A stretch of DNA of 64,000 nucleotides, from the NCBI RefSeq assembly GCF_029931775.1, contig NC_079312.1, forward strand, positions 10,175,821 to 10,239,820, written 5' to 3'. Positions within the stretch are counted from its first letter, which is position 1. Each line of letters opens with the position of its first letter. Made by a program: the position numbers and the translations under genes. A model generated the notes under the pieces. That model made no database searches. It was given only the letters and a program-made list of their open reading frames with translations, and was not told the DNA's origin. This DNA comes from Euleptes europaea. Lineage: Eukaryota > Chordata > Lepidosauria > Squamata > Sphaerodactylidae. This document shows, in pieces, positions 1 to 15,200 of the stretch.

Positions 1-519
1 CTGCTCAGTAGGTGTCTATCTGAATAAGATAACGTATTTCTTCTCAGGAAGGAGTCCATTCTAAGAGCTTAGGCACCGAAAGGCATGAACCGCGACACTT
101 TCACCCAGCACGGTTGCTTTTCCCCTCACAAAGCTCTGGAGTTCACAGGGCAGGTTTGAGACACTCGTTCCACTCACAGAGATGACTGGTGTGGGCTGCA
201 TTTAAAGCCCTGCCTGCCCCCTTCCCCTGCGGTTGCCAACTGCCTGGAGAGAAAATGTCCTGATGGGAAATACCTATCCTTTACCTGGCAAGGTGATCGC
301 TCTCCATCCTAGGAAAACCTTCAACGTCCCATTTCTACACATGAAGCCTCTGCTAAAGACAGGATGTTTTCTTCCAGGCCTGTTGGCAACCACATCCTTC
401 ACCTAACTTTTCTATTTGTAAATAAGCAAATATTGGAAAGGCCTTGCCAGCTAACCCTCTGCACAAGGAAGCTGCTGTGAAAAGCAGGATCAAAAAAAAT
501 ATTCAGCTGTGGGGAGCTG

Positions 520-745
520 GGGTTGCCAACTCTGGGGTGGGAAACTCCTGGAGATTTTCGGGGGGGTGCAGCCTGGGGAGGGTTGGGTTGCAATGGGGGT
601 GTAATGGGGCTTCAATGGGGTGTAAGACCATGAAGTCCCCCTCCAAAGAGCCATTTTTCTCCAGGGGAACTGCTCACTGTTGCCTAGACATGAGTTGTAA
701 TAGCAGATTTCCAGGCCCCATGTGGACCTTGGCAACTCCAGCTGG
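520..745 (+). repeat. GTTGCC-type MITE-like repeat, copy 1
   Basis: Begins with GGGTTGCCAACTCTGGGGTG, has the family's internal TTCCTGGAGATTT-like and TTTCTCCAGGGGAACTG signatures, and ends near GGACCTTGGCAACTCC. Complementary GGTTGCCAAC / GTTGGCAACC ends occur in every fuller copy in the window (50152, 54188, 56820, 60445, 63596). It is short and non-coding, so it fits a MITE or another small non-autonomous repeat. Target duplications were not resolved. Confidence 0.6.
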
Positions 746-1220
746 GGACTGAAAGGGGCCCCCAATTTTGTCAGTGGGATGAGAAGGTCTCTGTTGGCTT
801 TATGCTGGTTGCTCAGACCTAAGTGGGCCAGCAGCTTATTGGCCCGAGACCGGCTGACCCCAGGAGCAGCCCTGGGAATTGGCATGACTGAAGCAGGATT
901 CAAGCAAGATCAAGGCAAACATGGTACCTTCCAACGTTGTCTCTGTCACAGGCGGTGGAGAGGTGTTGCTGAGCCACGGTCTTAGCAGAAGAATGAAAAT
1001 GGCTGATGCCCCTCTGGTCCAGGTTGGAGAGATTGGGGGGGGGGGGGTGCCTGCCCTCACCTTCTGTTTTCAGAATGGAGCTGCTTCAAGGGGTCCATGC
1101 GAAAGGTAGTCAGGTAGGAGTTAAGTACTCCTCCAACAGCTTATTCCTGCAAAGAACTCGATACATGCTCTGTAGAACCTGTTATATCCTAGATAAAGTG
1201 TACATAGTTGAATTAAAGGT

Positions 1221-1490
1221 AAAGATCCCCTGTGCAAGCACTGGGTCATTCCTGACCCATGGGGTGACGTCACATCCCGACATTTACTAGGCAGACTGCG
1301 TTTACGGGATGGTTTGCCAGTGCCTTCCCCAGTCATCTTCCCTTTACCCCCAGCAAGCTGGGTACTCATTTTACCAACCTCAGAAGGATGGAAGGCTGAG
1401 TCAAACTTGAGCCAGCTACCTGAAACTGACTCCCTCCGGGATTGAACTCAGGTCGTGAGCAGAGCTTGGACTGCAGTACTGCACAGTGGC
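1221..1490 (-). repeat. Sauria-type tRNA-derived SINE, copy 1
   Basis: Minus-orientation SINE. On the plus strand it runs from a GGTAAAGATCCCCTGTGCAA tail through a conserved body (GGGTGACGTCACATCCCGAC, CAGCAAGCTGGGTACTCATT) to a tRNA-like head containing TTGAACTCAGGTCGTGAGCA, the reverse complement of a B-box-like segment. The same family recurs at 38423 and 62655. The layout matches the Sauria SINEs of squamates, which carry an RTE/Bov-B-like 3' tail. Confidence 0.8.
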
Positions 1491-2092
1491 TGTCGAGTCG
1501 TTGCTGAGTGAAAAGGACTTGTTTGCCTGGGGTTGATTGCAGGCCCCACCCTCTGCTGTTAGCTGTTGAGAGGTGGGGCTGCGATCCTTTAAATTGCAAG
1601 GCTCCTCCTTGCCAGAGGCAGAGTGGGGTCAGAGCTGCTGGCGAGGTTTGTTGGTTTCAGGTTAGATCAACACATCAAGGTATTTCTGGTGTGAAAAGAT
1701 TCACCACGAGGGTGATGATGGATGCCCACAAACCATTTCCAGTCCCCTGAAGGCGTGTGCCATGTTTGTTTTTCTCCCTGAGGACAAAATGGACTTCACC
1801 TGCCACAAGTATAAATTGGTAGGTCTCTTAAAAGGTTCGGAGTCTGGAGGAGAGGATTGCTACTCTCCATGGCATCAAAAAAGGGGAGGATTTTGTTAAC
1901 AGAAACCTGGAGGCCATGCATAAGCAAGGGGAGACTATTCAGAAGGTCAACAGCATGGTTGCCTGCCCTAATGAGGCTCCTCAGAGCTGAAGCGGGTCAG
2001 TGCCTTTCAGTGCCTATCCTCTTAGAATTGACCCCTTCCTGAGAAGTGGTATGTTATCTGATTCAGTTAGTCACCTACTAAGCAGGACTCAA

Positions 2093-2342
2093 TGTACTCA
2101 CAAAAGTAAGTCTTTTTATTGAATAGCTTCAATGTAATCTGTGTGTATATGCAAGTATTACAAAGTCTTCAAAGCAGTAATAATGTATACAAAAATGCAA
2201 GCAAGTTCTACATACTATTTAGTTTTCAAAATTTTTACGGCTTGATATGTTTTTTACGACACATCCTCTGTAGCTTCCTGCAGACTACCATAGAAGGATT
2301 TCCTCTTCTAGCAGGTTATTTGCTGGTCATAGCTATTTCCTA
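2093..2342. other. Single-copy AT-rich stretch left of the duplication
   Basis: About 250 bases without a convincing gene or recognised repeat. It is the left flank of the tandem duplication, whose first unit starts at the AGTCAGTTTTTAG sequence near 2343. Confidence 0.4.
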
Positions 2343-2929
2343 GACAGTCAGTTTTTAGTTTTGTTATATCTCTATAATGATTAATTTTACCAACATCTTC
2401 ATCTCCTAAAGAACACGATAAAAAGGAATATATTTTCAATATTCTACTACAACTCCTTCATATTTAAACCTAAAAACCCCGTATAACATTTATACAACAC
2501 CATTAGGTAATGTTTCAGACAGCTGCAGCTGACCAAGTCATTCTATGCAGTCATTATTAGTTAACTGATCAGTTAAATACGGCTTGCTAAATACGACAGC
2601 GTAAATAACCAAAAGATCGTTTAAATACGTCCTTATGCTTAGAAGACAAAAAGTCTTTTGGCCAGGCATGTTTAGGCTTGTCCAATTTTAAATGAAAGAC
2701 AAGCCTCTAATGGCTTTTCATGAAAAATATGGTTTTACATTGAAGAATTCTGCAAATGTACAACACGAATACAACAGTTCATATGTTCTAATATGTCAAA
2801 GCCTGTAACAGAGCGTTTCAGGATGTTCCCAAAGGCATTGAGCAAGATGGTACTCTGTGCCATTAGAACTCAGGAATAGATTCCAGGTCCTTGAAGGGGC
2901 GGCAGAGCTGGAAACACTGCCAGCAGAAG

Positions 2930-3330
2930 AATCAGCGGCGGCGGCCCGGAGCCGGACTTTTGGGAGTCGCCTGAGGGGAACTTGGAGGAGGAAGGCGGCG
3001 AGGAGGAGCTGCTGCTGGAGCCTGGAGGAGGCAGCCTACCCTCATTGCTGCTGGCCTCCTCACCGCCACTGCCGACCCCGGGCTGGGCTCGGTGATGCTG
3101 CTGCTGGCGGAGGCCTTCGAGGGGGGCGGCACACACCCCTTCAAGGGGAGAAGAGCACAAGCACACCGCCTTTCCCCCCCACATGCTGCACGTCAGCAGC
3201 AGCAGCTCCTCACCCAGCTGCAGGCCGCCGCCTCCTCCTCCTCCTCCTCCTCAGGGCGCTCTCGGAGGCCAGACAACCCCTCAGCAGCTGCACATCCGCC
3301 AGAGAAGGGCCTGCTGTCTCCCTCAATTCT
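2930..3330 (+). repeat. GC-rich block, copy 0 (protein-like, origin unknown)
   Basis: Third copy of the GC-rich block described at 7406 and 20757. Its frames give acidic, Ser/Gly/Leu-rich text, including a DFWE- or TFGS-like segment and [10 protein letters not shown]. It runs on to a QQQQLL stretch and a poly-Ser (TCC repeat) tract absent from the other copies. Compositional bias keeps long frames open here, so coding is not claimed. It could derive from a host gene exon. Confidence 0.5.
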
Positions 3331-3640
3331 TTTCTTTCTCTCCTCCCTCCATTTCTTTCTTTCTTTGTCCCTCCCCCTTTCTTCCTTCCTTTCTCCCTTT
3401 CACCCTTTCTTCCCGTTCTGTCCTTCCTTTCTTTCTTTGTCCCTCCCCCACTCTTTTTTCCATCCCTCCCCTTTCTTTCTTTCTCTTTCTTTCTTTCTTT
3501 TGCTTTCTTCCCCAGTTCCTTCCTTCCTTTCCCAGTTCCTTACTTCTTCTCTCCGTTCCTGCTCCTACTCTTTCTTTGTCCCTCCCACTTCTTTCTTCAT
3601 TTTTTTCTTCCACGTTTTTCCCTCCCCCCTTCCTTCCTCT
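3330..3640 (+). repeat. Polypyrimidine (CTTT/CCTT) low-complexity tract
   Basis: About 310 bases made almost entirely of C and T, with imperfect TTTC, TTCC and CCTTT repeats. Long frames of Phe, Leu, Ser and Pro cross it on the plus strand, and Lys/Glu/Arg frames on the minus; these are artefacts of composition. A short GTTGCC-type repeat remnant follows at 3645-3690. Confidence 0.85.
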
Positions 3641-3899
3641 CTTAGAGTTGCCAAGCTCCAGGTGGTGGCTGGAGACCTGGCAACCCTAGCATCCCCCTGC
3701 CATGCGGGAGATATACGCCTGGTGTGCCCCCCGAGCGATGTTATAAATATGCAAATGTAATATTTCCACATAGACTTACATAAATTTTCCTCTCACCCAA
3801 CCCCAGGTACCTAGCTTTTGTTTTCAGGTTGGGTTTTATTCCCCCTTTTTTTTTCTTCCACTGGTGGTGAAAAGTGCCACAGCAAAGAGAGGATGGGAA

Positions 3900-4265
3900 A
3901 TATCTCCCCTCTACAAAACAGCTGCAAAAAAAGGCTTATGCGGTCTTATGGTCTTATCCACAGAGTCACAACATGTAAAGTGAAAGATGTCATAGTCTTG
4001 CTGTATTCCAAATAGGCCAGGCTGCACCCAGACTACTGCGTGCAGTTCTAGAGGCCTCACTGCAAAAGGGATGTGGACAGAATGGAGCAGGTGAAGAGCA
4101 GAGTGACAAGGAGGATCAGGGCCCTGGAGACCAAGCCCTACGAGGATAGACTGAGGAACTTGGGAATGTTCAGTCAGGAAGAGAATGAGTGGGGACACAA
4201 TTGCTCTCTTGATGTATTTGAAAGTCTGTCCCACACCCAATAATGGGTATCAATTAGGGACGGAA
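3900..4265 (+). mobile_element. CR1 LINE 3' ORF2 fragment, unit 0
   Basis: Encodes the C-terminal part of CR1 ORF2, recognisable as the RxxRRIRALETKPYEDRLRNL and LGMFSQEE segments. It ends abruptly at GACGGAAAG, where it is fused to the next unit's AT block. The same fragment occurs at 11090-11477 and, with its native continuation, at 23895-24500. The abrupt end marks the duplication breakpoint. Confidence 0.75.
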
Positions 4266-4735
4266 AGTCAGTTTTTAGTTTTGTTATATCACTATAATGA
4301 TTAATTTTACCAACATCTTCATCTCCTAAAGAACACGATAAAAAGGAATATATTTTCAATATTCTACTACAACTTCATATTTAAACCTTAAAACCCAGTA
4401 TAACATTTATACAACACCAATGTTTCAGACAGCTGCAGCTGACCAAGTTACGCTATGCAGTCATTATTAGTTAACAGATCAGTTAAATACGACTTGCTAA
4501 ATAAGGCTTGCTAAATACCACAGCGTAAATAACCAAAAGATCGTTTAAGCATGTCCTTATGCTTAGAAGACAAAAAGAGTCTTTTGGCCAGGCATGTCTA
4601 AGCTTGTCCAATTTTAAATGAAAGACAACTCTAATGGAAAATATGGTTTTACGTTGAAGAATTCTGCAAATGTACAACACTAATACAACAGTTCATATGT
4701 TCTAATATGTCAAAGCCTATAACAGAGTGTTTCAG

Positions 4736-7405
4736 GATGTCCCCAAAGGCGTTGAGCAAGATGGTACTCTGTGCCATTAGAACTCAGGAATAGATTCCAG
4801 GTCCTTCGGGGGCGGCAGAGCTGGAAACGCTGCCAGCAAAAGAATCGCAAGCACTAGGAAGACAAAGGGAGGAGAATAGGGAGACATGGAGAAATGGCAC
4901 CGGAAGGGAAAGAAAGGTGTTGGTTATTGGGGGACTCCCTGTTGAGGGGTATAGAATGTCAGGTGTCCAGGCCTGACCCCATGGTCCGAGAGGTGTGTTG
5001 CTTGCCAGGGACGAAAATTAAAGATATTGTAGAGCAAATACCAAAACTGGCCAGTCCTCAAGTTCATTACCCATTTGTGACGGTCCATGTGGGAACCAAC
5101 GACACAGCCATGAACATAACAGAAAACATTAAGGCTGACAATGAAGCTCTTGGCAGGAAGCAGAAGGGAACGGGGCACAAATGGTGTTCTCTTCAGTCCT
5201 TCCTGTCAGAGGAAGGGGAATATGACAGGAACATAAGATAACGAAGATGAACCACTGGCTGCATTGGTGGAGCAGGCAGGAGCGATTTGGATTCTGGGAC
5301 CATGGGCTGGGTTTTCTGGATGACAACCTACTCACATGCGATGGAATTCATCTTTCAAGGTCAGGGAAGAATGTTTTGGGAAGAAACCTGGGGAGATTCA
5401 TCAAGAGGGCTTTAAACCAATACCACAAGGGAAAGGAGATGATCAACATAGGGATTTAAATGAGGGAGAGCAAACAGCAGAGGCCCACCTGGGAGGGACG
5501 GGTCTAAAGGAGACAAAGGTGCAGGGCTTCAGGCATCTATGTACCAATGGCCAAAGCTTTGGCAATAAGACGGAAGAGCTTGAGCTTCTAATGCAGTCAG
5601 AAAGATATGATTTAGTAGGGATTACAGAAACTTGGTGGGACAATTCCCATGACTGGAATGTAGTACTGGATGGATACAAGTTGTTCTAGAGGAACTGAAA
5701 AAGTCAAAGAGGTGGTGGAGTGGTGATGTATGCGAGGAGAGGGATTGCTTGCCGAGAAATACTAGGTTGAGGAGGTGGATGGTGCCCTCCTTGAGCAGCT
5801 TGACAGGCTATCCAAACAACAAGAGCTGGTAGCTATGGACGATCTGCAAAGCAACCACAGTCGTGCAAGTTCCTCACCTGCCTGGTGGAGAACTTCCTTC
5901 ATCAAATGGTGGCTTTAGCTACGAGGGGCTCATCCATACTTGACTTAATATTGACCAACAGGCAAGAGATGGTAGATGAGGTGAAGGAGGTGAAGGTGGT
6001 GGGGACCTTAGGGAGAAGTTATCATGTCCTTCTAGAATTCGTTTTGTTGTGGGGGACCAAGGAACTTCATAGCCACACACGCCTGTTTGATTTTGGTAGG
6101 GCAGATTTTAATAAACTCAGAGGCCTAATGAGAATCATTCCATAGGCAAGACTGCTAGAAGGGAAAGGAGCAAGGGAAAGGTGGGCTCTCCTAAAATAGG
6201 AGCTTTTGTAAGCTCAAGCTTTCACTATTCCAACAAGAAGGAAACACGGTAGGGGATCAAAAAAGCCAGTGTGGATGAACAGAGAACTCCATGATGAGCT
6301 AATGGAGAAAAGAGGAAATGTTCAGGAAATGGAGGCAAGGACATACCTCTAAAGAAGAGTATCTGCGGGTTGGTAGGCACTGTAGGTCAGCCATCAGAGA
6401 GGCCAACGCTCAAAGTGAGCGGAGGCTGGCCAGGGAGGCTCGCTACAATAAGAAAACTTTCTTTAGATATGTGAGGAGGAAACGCAAGGGAAAAGAGTCT
6501 ACAGGCATACTGTTGGGTGAAAATGGAGAAATTGTGACAGAGGACAGAAAGAAAGCAGAAAGGCTCCATGCCTACTTTGCCTCAGTTTTCCCCTGAAAAA
6601 GAGAACAGGATCATCTAGAGATAATAGTAGGCAAGACATCAGGGCTGCTGGTTGAAATGAACAAAGAGAAGCACCCGGCTGAAATGGGTAAGTACAAATC
6701 TTCTGGGCCGGACGATATGCACCCAAGAGTGCTGAAAGAATTTTCTAGAGAGATTGCAGAGCCTTTATTTATCATCTTCCAGTTCTCTTGGAGGACAGGA
6801 GACATGCCACAAGACTGGAGGAGGGCAAATGTTAGCCCTACTTTCAAAAGAGGAAAGAGGGACGACTCAGGAAACTACAGGCCAGTCAGTTTGACCTCTA
6901 TTCCAGGGAAGATACTGCACAAGATATTAAAGAGATCAATCTACAAACATCAGAAGGACAACTTGGAGATCCAGGGAAGTCAGCACGGATTTGTCCCCAA
7001 CAGGTCCTGCCAGTCAAACCTGGTTTTCTTATTTGATTGAGTGACGAGCTTACTGGATTGAGAAATTGTGGTAAATGCTGTTTACCTGGATTTCAGTAAT
7101 GTTCTAACAGTCTAACTGGTAAACTAGAGGACTGTGGTCTAGACTCTAGGATAGTGAGGGAGCTGGCACTGTTTAGTCTGGAGAAGAGGAGGTTGAGGGG
7201 AAACATGATTGCTCTCTTTAAATATATAAAAGGCTGCCACTTAAGAGGAGGACAAGTAGTGTTCCTGTTGGAAGCAGAGGATAGAATTATGTGTTTAAAT
7301 TGAGGGTGGAAAGGTACCATTGGATATTAGGGGGAAAATTTTAAATCAACTACCTAGGGAGGTGGTGAGCTCCCCGTCACTGGACAAGCACGTCATGCTC
7401 TAGAC
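4736..7405 (+). mobile_element. CR1 LINE, unit 1 copy (defective)
   Basis: Plus-strand CR1. An ORF1 esterase-like piece (4894-5187) shows GDSLLRG and VHVGTND, the SGNH-hydrolase motifs of CR1 ORF1. ORF2 follows in broken frames: endonuclease (about 5520-5690, MQSERYDLVGITETWWD), its C-terminal part (5885-6145, LDLILTNRQ), linker (6318-6596), and the first half of reverse transcriptase (6657-7040, SGPDDMHPRVLKE, NYRPVSLTSIPGK). The sequence then jumps from VYLDFS to the C-terminal LFSLEKRRLRGN region, so the YADD palm region is deleted. The unit 2 copy shares the deletion, so it predates the duplication. The 3' end is cut by the GC-rich block at 7406. Confidence 0.85.
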
Positions 7406-10399
<2,994 letters not shown>

Positions 10400-10413
10400 T
10401 GGTGGTGAAAAGT

Positions 10414-11076
10414 AAATTTATGTAAATCTATGTGGAAATATTACAAATATATTTTATTAGAAGGGCTATACAGTTTTTAAAATTCTTTAAAAGCATTAAA
10501 ATGGCACAATGGCCAAACGTAAGGTTGATATCTGTAACCACAAACCCAAATGCGTTTCGACCTTGAGGGCCTTCATCAGTGGTTAGTTAAAACCTTTTCT
10601 AAAAACTGCACACATATATAGAAATACGATGATGTGAACAAATACAAATACAAAATACAAACAGTTTAAAACCCAACCAGGTAAGTGAATATGTTGTCTG
10701 AAAAGGTAGAACAGAAATGGGTTAGTTGCCATCTGTTTGAAAGGCCATTATATAAGTTAAGTTAAAAATGTTTTAGAAATACTTATTAAGTTTATTCTCA
10801 ATTATTCAAACAACTGGTATATTGGGTTTTTGTTGTACTACTGTAAAACATAATAATACAGCTGTATTATTACGTTTTACAGTACTACAACAAAAACCCA
10901 ATGGTCATTGAGCCATTTTAATGCTTTTAAAGAATTTTAAAATCTGTACAGCGCTTCTAATAAAATATATTTGTAATATTTCCACATAGACTTACATAAA
11001 TTTTCCTCTCACCCAACCACAGGTACCCAGCTTTTGTTTTCAGGTTGGGTTTTATTCCCCTCTTTTTTCTTCCACT
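10414..11076. mobile_element. Foldback element with hammerhead-like core and 14-bp target duplication
   Basis: A 663-bp insertion flanked by the 14-bp direct repeat TGGTGGTGAAAAGT (10400-10413 and 11076-11089; the shared T makes the edge ambiguous by one base). Unit 2 has the uninterrupted site at about 23883-23900, which proves the boundaries. Arms at 10414-10500 and about 10915-11001 are inverted copies; a second tight hairpin lies at 10822-10902. The right arm is followed by a ~75-bp tail shared with unit 0 (3780-3870). No frame is coded. The target length suits retroposition better than a DNA transposase. Confidence 0.75.
10535..10585 (-). ncRNA. Hammerhead-ribozyme-like motif (degenerate cleavage site)
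   Basis: On the minus strand: stem I TAACCA, core CTGATGA, a stem II with GGCC/GGTC, GAAA, then a stem III region and TGGTTA, which pairs exactly with the first TAACCA. This is the order of a type I hammerhead. Stem III is poor and the base at the cleavage position is G, so this copy is probably inactive. It was read by eye; no covariance model was run. Confidence 0.5.
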
Positions 11077-11089
11077 GGTGGTGAAAAGT

Positions 11090-11477
11090 GCCACAGCAAA
11101 GAGAGGATGGGAAATCTCTCCTCTCTACAAAACAGCTGCAAAAAAAGGCTTATGCGGTCTTATGGTCTATCCACAGAGGCACAACATGTAAAGTGAAAGA
11201 TGTCATAGTCTTGCTGTATTCCAAATAGGTCAGGCTGCACCCAGACTACTGTGTGCAGTTCTGGAGGCCTCACTGCAAAAGGGATGTGGACAGAATGGAG
11301 CGGGTGAAGAGCAGAGCAACAAGGAGGATCAGGGCCCTGGAGACCAAGCCCTACGAGGATAGACTGAGGAACTTGGGAATGTTCAGTCAGGAAGAGAATG
11401 AGTGGGGACACAATTGCTCTCTTGATGTATTTGAAAGTCTGTCCCATACCCAATAATGGGTATCAATTAGGGACGGA
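11090..11477 (+). mobile_element. CR1 3' ORF2 fragment, unit 1
   Basis: Near-identical to the fragment at 3900-4265. It encodes the HCKRDVDRMERVKSRATRRI and LGMFSQEENEWGH segments of CR1 ORF2 and ends at the duplication junction. Confidence 0.75.
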
Positions 11478-11928
11478 AAGTCAGTTTTTAGTTTTGTTAT
11501 ATCACTATAATGATTAATTTTACCAACATCTTCATCTCCTAAAGAACACGATAAAAAGGAATATATTTTCAATATTCTACTACAACTCCTTCATATTTAA
11601 ACCTTAAAACCCAGTATAACATTTATACAACACCATTAGGAAATGTTTGACAGCTGCAGCTGACCAAGTCACTCTGTGCAGTCATTATTAGTTAACAGAT
11701 CAGTTAAATACGACTTGCTAAATACGGCTTGCTAAATACGACAGCGTAATTAACCAAAAGATCGTTTAAGCATGTCCTTATGCTTAGAAGACAAAAAGAG
11801 TCTTTTGGCCAGGCTTGTCCAATTTTAAATGAAAGACAAGCCTTTAATGGAAAATATGGTTTTATGTTGAAGAATTCTGCAAATGTACAACACGAATACA
11901 ACAGTTCCTATGTTCTAATATGTCAAAG

Positions 11929-12226
11929 TGTCAGGCTGTTATCTTGGTTCAGTTGTTTTTTCATTTCTCTGCTGAACCGTCCAGACCTCAAGGACGGCTT
12001 CACATACCAAAGCCTGGGAACGCCACTCCTGGGAAATAATGCTCTGTTTATGCTTTGTAATCTCCCGCCATTTCTCTGCCTTATATTTCTGAATACTGAG
12101 CAAGACAGCTCATAGCTGTCATCTTATCCTTAATGCACTGTAATGCCTATTTGACCAGTAAAGCCATCTGCTTGGATTCTGACTGTCTCTGTGGTGATTT
12201 CTGGTTCAATGGGTCAAGAGCTGACA
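11929..12226 (+). repeat. Gypsy 5' LTR
   Basis: 298 bp, starting TGTCAGGCTG and ending GAGCTGACA, preceded by the CAAAG target duplication. It matches the 3' LTR except at a few positions. Confidence 0.92.
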
Positions 12227-15200
12227 TTATGACAGCTATCCCCTTCATCACCCTTTCCATCAGTCAGGCTGGAGCCCAGGAGGGTTCGCCTGCCACTCGG
12301 ATGGGAGCTAAGTCAAAGCTCTTTGAGTGAGTTTACCGTGGCTGGAGCCCCGTGTGGCTCGCCTGCCACTCGGATGGGAGCTACGACGGAGCTCTCCGAG
12401 TGAGCCCGGTGTGGTTCGCCCCGATCCCGGTGGATCGGTTCCCCGGAGCCGTAACCCTGGAAGGATCTCCTCCTTCCTTTGAGGACACCCTAGACAACGT
12501 TCATCGGGCAGAAGTGGAACGTTGCTGCCTGACTGGACTTGTACGGGTGCAGCGTGAAGGCCAGCGCCCGCCACGACCTCCTAGTGTCGGATTGTCTAGT
12601 GGAGGAAGCTCAACTGACCCGGTGGTGCGGAGCCGGGTTAAAAGCACTGGCAAAACGGATGGTTGCGCTCTTCCACGGAATGACCTCGACCACCGCTTCA
12701 ATGGCCGGAATTGCTAAGCTGTCAACCCCCGTCTTTGGTGTCAGCGCAGCGACCTTAGCGGTTCAGGTCCAACCGCAACTGGATCTTCCGGATCAAGCCG
12801 GACCTATTTCGGCATGGGAGCAGGAAGCTCTGCCACTAGTGACCACGACCCTGACCACCAAACTTGACGCGGACCAAGTTTTAGCGGATCGTAAGGGGAC
12901 CAAAGAGGACTTGCACCATGAGGAAACTCTCTGGACTGCAAACCTCCGCATCGGCCAGCCCCGTCGCTTAGGTGATGTGGGCAAGGATATGGTTTTGCTC
13001 CGACAGCACAATCGGGAACACTTAGACCGGATGGCCCACTTGCAGGGTCAAATGCACTTTGTGCTTCACGACAACGACTGCTTGCAGCAGATACAAGCCG
13101 AACCAGATGGCTCAGTCCCAGCTCCACAACCAGGGTTTCCTGATCAGGCTCAACCGCAACAACCTGCGGCACCTCTGGGCGGAGCGTCCATGTTGCCAGT
13201 AACTCCAGCAGTGCCTGTGGCGCCAGGAGACCCCAGAGCTCCCGTCCTGCCACCGCCAGAAAGTCCAGGAACCCCGTTCCTTGGATCTACACCAGCACCC
13301 GTACTACCTCCAGTTCCATGGAGACCACCCAAACTGAAGATCTCTTTTGCCGGCTCGGCAGAGATACTACCTTGTCAGCGACCCAAGGTGAGGGGAAGCC
13401 AGAAGTCTCCCCCCGAAGCTTTCGTTCCCTGCCCGCAGAGATCAGCGCGGCCCCCTCAAGATCACGAATCCCGATTCCAAAGGGGAGCTTGCCTCGTTTG
13501 CGGCGCAACGAACCACTTTGTTTCAGCATGTCCTCAACGCCTGGAACTCCCTCGACCGAATGCATTGCCCCGGGCTCGGGGACGACCTCAACGCAGAGGC
13601 ACCGCGGCCACCCGCAGTACAGCACCGGGATGGCCCACACCCTCTGCACTTCCTACTTCTGCAGACCCCTCCGGGTCCTGGATTACAATTGCCCCAGTGG
13701 GGGACAATTCTCCATCTTCGGACGGGGAGCTTCCCTGGGATACCCCAGCGTTAACCCTGGACTCGCTTCCTGACCTATCACAAAACCGGGGAAGACCTCA
13801 ACGCAGAGGCACCGCGGCCACCCGCAGTACAGCGCCGGGACGGCCCACACCCTCTGCACTTCCCACTTCTGCAGACCCCTCCGGGTCCTGGATTACAAGT
13901 GCCCCAGTGGGGGACATTTCTCCATCTTCGGACAGGGATCATCTCCAGGATACCCCAGCGCTAAACCTGGACTCGCCTCTTGACCTGTCTAATAACCGGT
14001 CACAGTCTGCGGCGAATGGGACGTCCCCACAGACCCCCGCAGTTTCTCCTGCAAAACCTACGAAACCGACGAAGGTGAAAGAAGTAGAAAATACGGTGTA
14101 TGTGGATGCAGTGTTGCAACACTATAAAGGGGGTCCCCAACTGCCTGTCAAGGCACTTATTGACTCCGGTTGCGGTCGCACTCTCATCAATGAGGCCACA
14201 TTTGCAGCACTCAAAGTCAAGTCCGAGGCTTTACCAGCCCCCGTCCGATTTGCCCAAATGGATGGAAGCCATTTCAAGGGGGGCCCAGTTGATCATCGCA
14301 CTATAGGGGTGGCGATGGGAATTGGCTCCCACTGGGAGCAAATAGACTTTACCATAACCCCTATCCGATTTGACGTAGTCCTGGGAATTAACTGGATTAA
14401 AGGTCATAGTCCCAGTATAGACTGGGAGACGGACACGATCTCCTTTGCCAACCCCAAATGCGACCAGCACCGGCAGCAAGTTGCGGTGCTGTCTCCACCC
14501 GCTCCGGCATTAATCTCCGATGTCCCAGCACCGCCGTCCCTACCTAATGTATACCAGGACTTTGCAGATGCCTTTAACATTAAAGAATGTGATGCCTTAC
14601 CCCCCCACCGGGCCACTGACTGTGCAATTGAAGTGGTTAAAGACTGCACATTAACCAAGAGTAAGATCTACCCTATGAGCACTTCCGAGCGCACTGTACT
14701 ACGGGACTTTCTAGACAAAAACCTTGCCAGGGGATTTATTCGCCCGTCGAATGCTCCCAACTCAGCCCCGCGTTTTTCGTCCGAAAAAAGGAGGGCGACC
14801 TACGTCTCTGCATTGACTTCCGAAAACTCAATGCAGTTACTCAAGCCAACGCTTATCCTATTCCGCTGATTTCAGACATCTTGGGACAACTGCAAGAGGG
14901 ACGTATATTCTCCAAATTAGACCTAGTGGAAGCCTACTACCGCGTCCGTATCCGCGAAGGGGACGAACCCCTCACTGCCTTCTCTAGCTGTTTTGGAATG
15001 TTTGAATTCCTTGTAATGCCCTTCGGGTTAAAAGGTGCCCCGGGGGTCTTCATGCAACTCATCAACGAAATCCTCCATGATTTACTGTACCACGGAGTGG
15101 TAGTTTATTTGGATGACATTCTTATTTATTCAAAAACCATGGACGAGCACGTCACTTTGGTCCGAGAAGTTCTGCACCGCCTGCGCAATCACCAACTCTT

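Larger units (their letters stand above)
1..2092. repeat. Segment bounded by ~95-bp inverted repeats, possible DNA element
   Basis: Positions about 1-100 and 1990-2092 are inverted copies of each other, roughly 80% alike by eye; both contain GAATAAGATAAC-like and CTTCTCAGGAAGG motifs. A third, single copy lies at 35077-35165. The arrangement suggests a ~2.1 kb element with long terminal inverted repeats whose outer left end may lie outside the window. No transposase frame is visible inside. The interior holds a MITE-like repeat and a Sauria SINE; 110-520 and 1490-1985 show nothing recognisable. The element class is not known to me. Confidence 0.45.
2343..4265. repeat. Tandem segmental duplication, unit 0 (reduced)
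   Basis: Begins with an AT-rich block (2343-2820) repeated at 4266-4735 and 11478-11928, then the CR1 5' segment (2820-2930). It jumps directly into the GC-rich block (2930-3330), so the CR1 body present in units 1 and 2 is missing. A pyrimidine-rich tract follows, then the right end of the foldback element seen complete in unit 1 (about 3738-3870), and a CR1 tail that stops at GACGGAAAG. The finger exon is absent. It is closer to unit 1 than to unit 2 because both share the foldback insertion. Confidence 0.8.

Noticed and set aside
2857-3760. Long overlapping plus-strand frames of 168-262 residues
   Set aside because: They run through GC-rich and polypyrimidine low-complexity DNA where stop codons are rare; no domain is visible beyond the repeat-derived text.
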